Positions 43,245 through 49,776 of a DNA stretch of 49,776 nt are shown piece after piece. Source of the stretch: Pseudomonas sp. UFMG81 (GTDB lineage: Bacteria > Pseudomonadota > Gammaproteobacteria > Pseudomonadales > Pseudomonadaceae); NCBI RefSeq assembly GCF_015354575.1, contig NZ_JACAFQ010000037.1, forward strand, positions 1 to 49,776, given 5' to 3'. The position numbers were made by a program, and so were the translations under genes. Each line of letters begins with the position of its first letter. The first letter of the stretch is position 1. The notes under the pieces are model-generated. The model worked only from the letters and a program-made list of their open reading frames with translations. It did no database searches and was not told where the DNA came from.

Positions 43245-43326
43245 CCAATTCAGTACGCCATCGTCATGGGGTGATGGCATGTTTCACGGTCGGCGCAGGT
43301 GCCGGCCGTTCAATGGGGAGTTCACA

Positions 43327-44631
43327 GTGAATCCGGTCAAAGTAGGCATCTGTGGGTTGGGGACCGTCGGTGGCGGAACCTTCAATGTACTCAAGCGCAA
43401 CGCCGAGGAGATCGCCCGCCGTGCCGGGCGCGGTATTGAAGTGGCCCAGATCGCCATGCGCTCGCCCAACCCGAACTGCCAGATTACCGGTACCCCCATT
43501 ACCGCTGATGTGTTCGAAGTGGCGAGCAACCCCGAGATCGACATCGTCATTGAGCTGATCGGTGGCTACACCATCGCCCGCGACCTGGTGCTCAAGGCCA
43601 TCGACAATGGCAAGCACGTGGTCACCGCCAACAAGGCGCTGATCGCCGTGCACGGCAACGAGATCTTCGCCAAGGCCCGCGAGAAGGGCGTCATCGTCGC
43701 CTTCGAAGCTGCGGTGGCCGGCGGTATCCCGGTGATCAAGGCGATCCGCGAGGGCCTGTCGGCCAACCGCATCAACTGGCTGGCCGGGATCATCAACGGC
43801 ACCGGCAACTTCATCCTCACCGAAATGCGTGAAAAAGGCCGTGCCTTCCCCGACGTGCTGGCCGAAGCGCAGGCGCTGGGCTATGCCGAGGCCGACCCGA
43901 CCTTCGACGTCGAGGGCATCGATGCGGCGCACAAGCTGACCATCCTGGCCTCCATCGCTTTCGGTATCCCGCTGCAGTTCGACAAGGCCTACACCGAAGG
44001 CATCACCCAGCTGACCACCGCTGACGTGAACTACGCCGAAGCCCTGGGCTACCGCATCAAGCACCTGGGTGTGGCCCGCCGCACCGCCGAAGGCATCGAG
44101 CTGCGCGTGCACCCGACGCTGATCCCCAGCGACCGCCTGATCGCCAACGTCAATGGCGTGATGAACGCGGTGATGGTCAACGGCGACGCCGCTGGCTCCA
44201 CGCTGTACTACGGCGCCGGCGCCGGCATGGAGCCGACCGCCTCGTCGGTGGTCGCCGACCTGGTCGACGTGGTCCGCGCCATGACCTCCGACCCGGAGAA
44301 CCGCGTGCCGCACCTGGCGTTCCAGCCGGATTCGCTGTCGGCCCACCCGATCCTGCCGATCGAAGCCTGCGAGAGCGCCTACTACCTGCGTATCCAGGCC
44401 AAGGACCACCCGGGCGTACTGGCCCAGGTGGCCAGCATCCTGAGCGAGCGCGGTATCAACATCGAGTCGATCATGCAGAAGGAAGCCGAGGAACAGGACG
44501 GCCTGGTGCCGATGATCCTGGTCACCCACGGTGTGGTCGAACAGCGTATCAACGACGCCATCGTCGCCCTGGAAGCCCTGCAGGACGTGGTAGGCCCGGT
44601 TGTGCGCATCCGCGTCGAACAGCTCAATTAA
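43327..44631 (+). CDS. hom: Homoserine dehydrogenase
   Basis: Hom reduces aspartate semialdehyde to homoserine, the branch-point to threonine and methionine. The 434-residue protein has the NAD(P)-binding GICGLGTVGGGTFNVL (about 6-21), the catalytic domain (AGIINGTGNFILTEM), and a C-terminal ACT domain (about 352-430; LRIQAKDHPGVLAQVASILSE) for feedback control by threonine. It starts at GTG 43327 with GGGAG upstream; the ATG upstream in frame gives non-conserved residues. thrC follows after a hairpin. Confidence 0.97.
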   Translation: MNPVKVGICGLGTVGGGTFNVLKRNAEEIARRAGRGIEVAQIAMRSPNPNCQITGTPITADVFEVASNPEIDIVIELIGGYTIARDLVLKAIDNGKHVVTANKALIAVHGNEIFAKAREKGVIVAFEAAVAGGIPVIKAIREGLSANRINWLAGIINGTGNFILTEMREKGRAFPDVLAEAQALGYAEADPTFDVEGIDAAHKLTILASIAFGIPLQFDKAYTEGITQLTTADVNYAEALGYRIKHLGVARRTAEGIELRVHPTLIPSDRLIANVNGVMNAVMVNGDAAGSTLYYGAGAGMEPTASSVVADLVDVVRAMTSDPENRVPHLAFQPDSLSAHPILPIEACESAYYLRIQAKDHPGVLAQVASILSERGINIESIMQKEAEEQDGLVPMILVTHGVVEQRINDAIVALEALQDVVGPVVRIRVEQLN

Positions 44632-44639
44632 TTCCGGCA

Positions 44640-44661
44640 GCGGGCCGCAACGGCGGCCCGC
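44640..44661 (+). promoter_or_regulatory. Hairpin between hom and thrC
   Basis: GCGGGCCGC / GCGGCCCGC form a 9-bp perfect stem with an AACG loop, 25 bp before the thrC ATG. No T-run, so a processing or stability element is more likely than a terminator. Confidence 0.5.
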
Positions 44662-44685
44662 GCCCAGCATCGAAGGTTTGCACCC

Positions 44686-46095
44686 ATGCGCTATATCAGT
44701 ACCCGCGGCCAGGCTCCGGCCCTGAACTTCGAAGACGTGCTGCTGGCCGGCCTCGCCACCGACGGCGGCCTGTACGTTCCCGAGAACCTGCCACGCTTCA
44801 CCCACGAAGAGATCGCCTCCTGGGCTGGCCTGCCGTATCACGAGCTGGCCTTCCGGGTGATGCGCCCATTCGTTGCCGGCAGCATCGCCGATGCCGACTT
44901 CAAGAAGATTCTCGAAGAGACCTACGGCAACTTCGCCCACGCCGCCATCGCGCCGCTGCGCCAGTTGAACGGCAATGAGTGGGTGATGGAGCTTTTCCAC
45001 GGCCCGACCCTGGCGTTCAAGGACTTCGCCCTGCAACTGCTCGGCCGCCTGCTCGACCACGTGCTGCTCAAGCGCGGTGAGCGTGTGGTGATCGTCGGCG
45101 CCACCAGCGGTGACACCGGTTCCGCCGCCATCGAAGGCTGCCGCCGTTGCGACAACGTCGACATCTTCATCCTGCACCCGCACCAGCGTGTGTCGGAGGT
45201 GCAGCGCCGGCAGATGACCACCATCCTGGGCGACAACATTCACAACATCGCCATCGAGGGCAACTTCGACGACTGCCAGGAGATGGTCAAGGCCAGCTTC
45301 GCCGACCAGTCGTTCCTCAAGGGCACCCGCCTGGTGGCGGTCAACTCGATCAACTGGGCGCGGATCATGGCCCAGATCGTCTACTACTTCCATGCTGCCT
45401 TGCAGCTGGGTGGCCCTGCGCGTTCGGTGGCGTTCTCGGTACCGACCGGCAACTTCGGCGATATCTTCGCCGGCTACCTGGCCCGCAACATGGGCCTGCC
45501 GATCAGCCAGCTGGTGGTGGCGACCAACCGCAACGACATCCTGCACCGCTTCATGAGCGGCAACCAGTACGTCAAGGACGCCCTGCACCCGACGCTGTCG
45601 CCGTCGATGGACATCATGGTTTCGTCCAACTTCGAGCGTCTGCTGTTCGACCTGCACGGGCGCAATGGCGCCGCTGTTGCCCAGCTGATGGATACCTTCA
45701 AGCAGGGCGGTGGTTTCAGCGTCGAGCAGGATCGCTGGACCGAGGCGCGCAAGCTGTTCGATTCGCTGGCGGTCACTGATGAGCAGACGTGCGAGACCAT
45801 CGCCGAGGTGTTTGCCAGCACGGGTGAAGTGCTTGACCCGCATACGGCGATCGGGGTCAAGGCCGCCCGCGAGTGCCGTCGTAGCCTGGATACGCCGATG
45901 GTGGTGCTGGGGACTGCGCACCCGGTCAAGTTCCCCGATGCGGTGGAGAAGGCGGGGATTGGCAAGGCCCTGGAGCTGCCGGCGCATTTGAGCGACCTGT
46001 TCAGCCGTGAAGAGCGTTGCACGGTGTTGGCCAATGACCTGAAGACCGTGCAGGAATTTGTCAGCCAGCATGGTAATCGTGGCAAGCCGTTGTAA
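44686..46095 (+). CDS. thrC: Threonine synthase
   Basis: ThrC is a PLP enzyme turning O-phosphohomoserine into threonine. The 469-residue protein begins MRYISTRGQAPALNFEDVLL, typical of the family, with the PLP lysine at Lys112 in GPTLAFKDFALQLL and the phosphate-binding VGATSGDTGSAA. It follows hom in an operon; thrB is not adjacent. An intrinsic terminator follows. Confidence 0.98.
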   Translation: MRYISTRGQAPALNFEDVLLAGLATDGGLYVPENLPRFTHEEIASWAGLPYHELAFRVMRPFVAGSIADADFKKILEETYGNFAHAAIAPLRQLNGNEWVMELFHGPTLAFKDFALQLLGRLLDHVLLKRGERVVIVGATSGDTGSAAIEGCRRCDNVDIFILHPHQRVSEVQRRQMTTILGDNIHNIAIEGNFDDCQEMVKASFADQSFLKGTRLVAVNSINWARIMAQIVYYFHAALQLGGPARSVAFSVPTGNFGDIFAGYLARNMGLPISQLVVATNRNDILHRFMSGNQYVKDALHPTLSPSMDIMVSSNFERLLFDLHGRNGAAVAQLMDTFKQGGGFSVEQDRWTEARKLFDSLAVTDEQTCETIAEVFASTGEVLDPHTAIGVKAARECRRSLDTPMVVLGTAHPVKFPDAVEKAGIGKALELPAHLSDLFSREERCTVLANDLKTVQEFVSQHGNRGKPL

Positions 46096-46113
46096 GGCTG
46101 GTCATTTGTGAAG

Positions 46114-46139
46114 AAGCCCGTCTTTGGACGGGTTTTTTT
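46114..46139 (+). terminator. Intrinsic terminator of hom-thrC
   Basis: AAGCCCGTC-TTTG-GACGGGTTT stem-loop with a run of seven Ts. Confidence 0.92.
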
Positions 46140-46223
46140 GTGGGTGTGCGGTTCCGGGAGGTGCCATTCCTTTCAAGGTACTGACCGATATCGCATGAGG
46201 GCGGCCAGGCGCTTGTCGAAAAC

Positions 46224-46507
46224 TTTGCAGCGCTCTCAAGATCGAGCGCCGCCCGCGCGGCGCATCGCTGGCAAGCCAGCTCCCACAGTTTGTTTCGGGC
46301 CAGTTACTCCTGGTCCATCTCCACTGTCCGCCTTGTTTGTACGACGCGGTTTCAGCGTTGGCGCTGATGCCGCCCCACCAGACTTGAGGTATGCACCAAG
46401 GCGGACAGTGGAGACCTCACAGACATAACTGGCCAGAAACAGATGTGGGAGCTGGCTTGCCAGCGATGCGCCGCGCGGGCGGCGCTCGATCTTGAGAGCG
46501 CTGCAAA
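46224..46507. repeat. REP-armed palindromic element, copy B
   Basis: The outer arms (from 46224 and up to 46507) are inverted REP-like sequences sharing the core GGAGCTGGCTTGCCAGC and the flank GATCGAGCGCCGCCCGCGCG with copy A. The inner core is bounded by an 18-bp perfect inverted repeat (46318-46335 and 46397-46414). Core length between the shared boundary motifs is 85 bp, as in copy A, and the reverse complement of B aligns with A. It fills most of the 604-bp gene-free stretch 46096-46699, along with the thrC terminator and an AT-rich promoter-like region. Confidence 0.85.
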
Positions 46508-46592
46508 ACCATCGGCAAGCCCTTGGCCGCCCTCATGCGATAGCGGTCAGAACCTCGACCTCGACCAGGCAAAGAAAAACACGTCAATTTTT

Positions 46593-46611
46593 AAGCCTTT
46601 TGCCAAGGCTT
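46593..46611. other. Small hairpin in an AT-rich region
   Basis: AAGCCTT-TTGCC-AAGGCTT, 7-bp stem with T-rich tail, between copy B and the receiver-like gene. It could end a short transcript from the repeat or form part of the leader of the next gene. Confidence 0.4.
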
Positions 46612-46699
46612 TTCAGAATTTTCCTGTATGGCGCTGTCCAACTGCCCACTAAAGTTCGGAGCATCGAACTGCCTAGAGCGCCTCGCCCAGGGAAACCCC

Positions 46700-47101
46700 A
46701 TGCACCAGTTTCAGGTCCTTATCCACCAGCCCCGTCCATTCCACCAGATCCTCCTGCACCAGGCATTCAATGCCCAAGGGCTCTACAACGTGCGCCTGAC
46801 CGAAGACATGCCCGGCACCCTGGCCTGCCTGGACCAGGACCGGCCGGTGGACATGCTGGTGCTCGACCACGACATGGCCGCCAGCAGCGCGAAGTCGTTG
46901 TTCCGCTACCTCGCGCGGGAGCCGAAGCCAAAGGCGCTGCTGTTCGTCGGGCAAGGTGCAGGGCATGGCCCGGATCTGGCCCGTGAAGCCCGCAAACTGG
47001 GGCTGTGGGTGCTGGACGAGCTGCCATGGCCAATGTCCACGGTGGCCCTGGGCAAGGCGCTAGGGCGTCTGCCAGCACCGCTGGCGCAACGCCCGGGCTA
47101 G
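46700..47101 (+). CDS. Receiver-like (CheY-fold) protein lacking switch residues
   Basis: A 133-residue protein that looks like a stand-alone response-regulator receiver domain: alternating hydrophobic strands, VDMLVLDHDM with Asp56 at the phospho-acceptor position, and VLDELPWP in place of the usual KPF loop. The N-terminal acidic pair is replaced by His9-Gln10, the conserved Thr/Ser by a Val-Gly region (LFVGQG), and the conserved Lys by Leu108. It is therefore probably not phosphorylated normally. There is no output domain and no histidine kinase nearby. AGGGA precedes the ATG. Function unknown. Confidence 0.7.
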   Translation: MHQFQVLIHQPRPFHQILLHQAFNAQGLYNVRLTEDMPGTLACLDQDRPVDMLVLDHDMAASSAKSLFRYLAREPKPKALLFVGQGAGHGPDLAREARKLGLWVLDELPWPMSTVALGKALGRLPAPLAQRPG

Positions 47102-47216
47102 GCACTCAAACTGTCATATTGCCCGCGCATGCTCGCTGCAAGGGCCGGCAGCGAACTTTGCGCCAGCCCTGACGGTCAGTTCCTCCATGCCCACAAGCCA
47201 GCGAGTGATCCGGATG

Positions 47217-47495
47217 GAAAGAGTCTGCAGCCTGCTCAACGATGCCCTGACCCCCTACCTGACCGCACTTGGCGCCGTCGACGCCAGCGGTAATCGCCAA
47301 CTGACCCTGTATGACCCCCGTGGCGCCGTGACCCTGCAACGCCAGGTGGCTGCGCGCCAACTGGTCGACCAGCATCTGCTAGTCGACTTGGTCGATGGCT
47401 TGCACCGTGACCTGCAGATCGCCGAAGGTCGCCTGCAACCGTGCGTGATCGCTGCCTTGCAGCATCAACGCCACGACCAGGGAACCTTTGCCTGA
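47217..47495 (+). CDS. DUF3509 family small protein
   Basis: A 92-residue protein resembling DUF3509, a small Pseudomonas family: LTLYDPRGAVTLQRQV, a central AARQLVDQHLLVDLV, and GLHRDLQIAEGRLQP. The start at 47217 matches the usual length; an in-frame ATG at 47187 would add ten residues, and neither has a strong ribosome site. Function unknown. It converges on the solute-binding-like gene. Confidence 0.68.
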   Translation, partial: ERVCSLLNDALTPYLTALGAVDASGNRQLTLYDPRGAVTLQRQVAARQLVDQHLLVDLVDGLHRDLQIAEGRLQPCVIAALQHQRHDQGTFA

Positions 47496-47585
47496 CAGGC
47501 GCATCAGAATTATCGACCACAGCGTGACGGTGCTTTGCTCCGGTAGTGTCAGGCTGTCGTCGGAAGCCCAAATTGGCTTTCGCTT

Positions 47586-47625
47586 GCCCCGGTCGTCTTC
47601 CCCAGCGGCCGGGGTTTCTTTTTTC
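47586..47625 (+). terminator. Terminator after the DUF3509 gene
   Basis: CCCCGG (47587-47592) and CCGGGG (47609-47614) pair around a 16-nt loop, followed by TTTCTTTTTTC. Convergent junction; best oriented for the plus strand. Confidence 0.6.
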
Positions 47626-47629
47626 TGGC

Positions 47630-48523
47630 CTAAGGGGCTGGCAGCGTGCCGTCGAAGAAATGGCCGGCCTCTTGCAAATAGGCTTCGCGCAACGCCGGAT
47701 CCAGCCAGCGGGCATACAACTCGGGCAGCGTGTCGCGGCGCAGCGCGGGCAGTAACTGGTCGATGTGGGCGATGGCCTCGCGGCCCAGCGGCGTGTCCGA
47801 GCAGCCCACGTGCAGGAACTGATAACGGTTCACGCCGCTGATCGGGTAGAAACCATAGTCGTCCAGCGAGCCACCTTGTTGCTGGATCAGGTAGCGCACC
47901 TCGGGCCAATAGCCCAGCACCAGTTGCAGGCGCCCGAGTTGCTGCATCTGCAACAGGCTGGCGGTGGCGTCGTTGCCATAGTGGCGGCTCAGGGCGCTGT
48001 CGGGCAGTTGGCGCAAGATATCGTCGACCTGCGCGCTGTAGCTGCGTTCGGCGACGATGCCCAGCTTGAGATGGGTATCGGCCAGCAGGTGCCTGAGGTC
48101 CACCTGTTGCCCGTCGAGGTAAGGCGCAACCAGGGTCTGGTCCTGCTTGCGCACCACCAGGCCGCCGCTCATCACGCCCACCGTGGGCTTGGAGAAGTAC
48201 ACGTACTTGGCGCGTTCCGGGGTCCACAGCAGCGTAGGGTCGCAGGTGAAACTGGGCTCCATGAGCATCTGGATGCCCCGGGCGCGGTTGACCCGCACCA
48301 CACTGTGGTCGTACTCGGGCATCTGTGCGATCAGCTTGGGCAGCAGTTGGTCGATCACGCCCTTGCCTTTCTCAGCACCCTCGAAAATGGTAAACGGCGG
48401 CAAGTCACGGACCAGCCAGAGCAGGCGCTCCTTGGCCTGTACCGCTTGCACCGTAAGCGCCAGCAGGCACAGCGCAATGGGCAGGCTGGCGATACGCCTG
48501 CGCCAGGTGCTGGCGCGAGTCAG
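47630..48523 (-). CDS. Periplasmic solute-binding-like protein (SBP_bac_3 type), probable CTG start
   Basis: A 297-residue protein resembling family 3 solute-binding proteins without an associated permease (LLWLVRDLPPFTIFEG; WTPERAKYVYFSKPTVG; a C-terminal region with two cysteines). In-frame sequence before residue 25 encodes a good Sec signal peptide (TRASTWRRRIASLPIALCLL), but it has no ATG, GTG or TTG. The CTG at 48523 overlaps the upstream CoA-transferase stop (CTGA) and is the best start. A GTG at 48451 would remove the signal peptide. Start or upstream sequence needs checking. Ligand unknown. Confidence 0.7.
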   Translation of the reverse strand: MTRASTWRRRIASLPIALCLLALTVQAVQAKERLLWLVRDLPPFTIFEGAEKGKGVIDQLLPKLIAQMPEYDHSVVRVNRARGIQMLMEPSFTCDPTLLWTPERAKYVYFSKPTVGVMSGGLVVRKQDQTLVAPYLDGQQVDLRHLLADTHLKLGIVAERSYSAQVDDILRQLPDSALSRHYGNDATASLLQMQQLGRLQLVLGYWPEVRYLIQQQGGSLDDYGFYPISGVNRYQFLHVGCSDTPLGREAIAHIDQLLPALRRDTLPELYARWLDPALREAYLQEAGHFFDGTLPAP

Positions 48524-49719
48524 ACCGTGCCCGCCTGGCGCAGGCTGGCGATGGCGGCAGTGTCATAGCCCAGGCGGGCGAGGACGCTGTCGGTGTGCTC
48601 ACCCAGGGCGGGGCCGACCCACTCGGTGCTGCCCGGGGTGTCGGAGAGCTTGGGCACGATCCCGGGCATCTTGAACGGCTTGCCGTCTGGCAGTTTTGCC
48701 TGGAGGAACATCTCGCGGGCCAGGTACTGCGGATCGTTGAACATGTCTTCGGCCGAGAAGATGCGGCTGGCCGGCACTTCGGCGTCAGTGAGCACCTGCA
48801 TGACGTGGTCGAGCGGCAGGCTGTTGGCCCAGCGATCGATCACCCCGTAGAGTTCATCGCGGCGGGCGTCACGGCCATCGTTGCTGGCCAGGCTTGCATC
48901 GTCGGCCAGGTCGTCGCGGCCGATCGCCTGCATGAAGCGCTTGAAGATGGCGTCGCCGTTGGCGCCGATCTGCACGTGGCGGCCATCGGCGGTGGTGTGG
49001 ATGGAGGAGGGGGTGATGCCCGGCATGATATTGCCGGTGCGCTCGCGGATGAAGCCGAACACATCGAACTCCGGGACCATGCTCTCCATCATGGCGAAGA
49101 TCGCCTCGTACAGCGCCACGTCCACCACCTGGCCTTCACCCCCGTTGACCTCGCGGTGCCGCAGGGCCATCAGGGCACCGATCACTCCCCATAGCGCGGC
49201 GATCGAGTCACCGATGGAGATCCCCGTGCGCACCGGTGGGCGGTCCTCGAAACCGGTGATGTAGCGCAGCCCACCCATGGATTCGCCCACCGCGCCGAAG
49301 CCCGGCTGGTCCTTCATCGGCCCTGTCTGGCCAAAGCCGGACAGGCGCACCATCACCAGGCGTGGGTTGAGTGCATGCAGCACATCCCAACCCAGGCCGA
49401 GTTTTTCCAGCACGCCGGGGCGGAAGTTCTCGATCAGGATGTCGGCGTCGGCGAGCAGGCGCTTGAGCACCTCGCGGCCTTCGGCATGCTTGAGGTTGAG
49501 GGTCAGCGACTGCTTGTTGCGCGCCTGGACGAACCACCACAGCGAAGTACCCTCGTACAGCTTGCGCCACTTGCGCAGCGGGTCGCCGCCGTCGGGCGAC
49601 TCGACCTTGATCACCTCGGCGCCGAACTCGGCGCAGATGCGCGAGGCGAACGGGCCGGCGATCAGGGTGCCGAGCTCGATGACTTTCAGGCCGGCGAGCG
49701 GTTTGCTGGGCGTGGGCAT
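48520..49719 (-). CDS. Class III CoA-transferase (CaiB/BaiF family)
   Basis: A 399-residue family III CoA-transferase, moving CoA between carboxylic acids. Typical features are an N-terminal LKVIELGTLIAGPFASRI, ADILIENFRPGVLEKLGLG, the catalytic Asp171 in GISIGDSIAALWG, and GQVVDVALYEAIFAMME. The substrate pair cannot be predicted; formyl-, succinyl- and carnitine-type members look alike. The start at 49719 (MPTPSKPLAG) has AGGA about 8 nt upstream; the frame is open to 49761, near the window edge. It overlaps the next gene by four bases. Confidence 0.9.
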   Translation of the reverse strand: MPTPSKPLAGLKVIELGTLIAGPFASRICAEFGAEVIKVESPDGGDPLRKWRKLYEGTSLWWFVQARNKQSLTLNLKHAEGREVLKRLLADADILIENFRPGVLEKLGLGWDVLHALNPRLVMVRLSGFGQTGPMKDQPGFGAVGESMGGLRYITGFEDRPPVRTGISIGDSIAALWGVIGALMALRHREVNGGEGQVVDVALYEAIFAMMESMVPEFDVFGFIRERTGNIMPGITPSSIHTTADGRHVQIGANGDAIFKRFMQAIGRDDLADDASLASNDGRDARRDELYGVIDRWANSLPLDHVMQVLTDAEVPASRIFSAEDMFNDPQYLAREMFLQAKLPDGKPFKMPGIVPKLSDTPGSTEWVGPALGEHTDSVLARLGYDTAAIASLRQAGTV

Positions 49720-49776
49720 GGGGCATCCTGGCGAAAGGGCGTTGAGCGGTGGTTTTATCACAGCTCGGCGATGGCA

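Noticed and set aside
43264..46071. A 935-codon open frame antisense to hom and thrC
   Set aside because: Same cause as above; no protein-family features and both sense genes are certain.

Overview
The window looks like a chromosomal segment of a Pseudomonas, most likely of the P. putida group. The evidence is high GC with strong G/C third positions, many REP palindromes of the GGAGC-N-GGCTTGCC-N-GC type between genes, and a housekeeping gene order that, from memory, runs parallel to P. aeruginosa PAO1 from guaB to thrC. No rRNA, tRNA, CRISPR array, transposase, integron or prophage gene was seen. About 40 protein genes were recognised, and most belong to the core genome.

Layout. (1) 1-5 kb: a REP-armed palindromic element (copy A), a TauE/SafE permease, a zinc-ribbon protein, then guaB and guaA for GMP synthesis. 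(2) 5-15 kb: an LtaS/phosphoethanolamine-transferase-type membrane sulfatase, a Tat-exported multicopper oxidase overlapping tadA, the lytic transglycosylase mltF, purL and a small NIF3/YqfO-like protein. (3) 15-24.5 kb, the most accessory part: a lower-GC HET-C-related gene, then a complete N-acetylglucosamine operon read leftwards (nagR, nagA, agaS-like isomerase, nagF = EIIA-HPr-EI, nagE = EIIC-EIIB-EIIB). (4) 24.7-33 kb: PhoX-type phosphatase, L,D-transpeptidase, two divergent NUDIX genes, gamma-carbonic anhydrase, a DUF1289 protein, a VUT-family membrane protein, purT and an MFS symporter. (5) 33-39.5 kb: a CorC/CNNM-type membrane protein, a CcsA-like protein, ffh, the rpsP-rimM-trmD-rplS operon and an acyl-CoA thioesterase. 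(6) 39.5-46 kb: a cation/proton antiporter, xerD, dsbC, hom and thrC. (7) 46-49.8 kb: copy B of the palindromic element, a receiver-like protein, a DUF3509 protein, a periplasmic solute-binding-like protein with an apparent CTG start, and a class III CoA-transferase.

How the genes work together. guaB, guaA, purL and purT serve purine synthesis. The nag cluster encodes its own phosphorelay (PEP to EI His457, HPr His184, EIIA His77, EIIB Cys404, GlcNAc) followed by deacetylation and an isomerase/deaminase step to fructose-6-phosphate. Three AATACCA repeats exactly 11 bp apart upstream of nagR look like its operator. hom and thrC make threonine; ffh and rpsP-rimM-trmD-rplS serve protein targeting and ribosome or tRNA maturation.

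Most interesting points: a ~284-bp nested palindromic element present twice in opposite orientation at the two ends of the window; REP variants that keep pairing by compensatory base changes; the HET-C-related gene; a degenerate second EIIB domain in NagE; a receiver-like protein lacking most switch residues; and dyad structures at all six convergent gene junctions. No clearly new multi-gene system was found.
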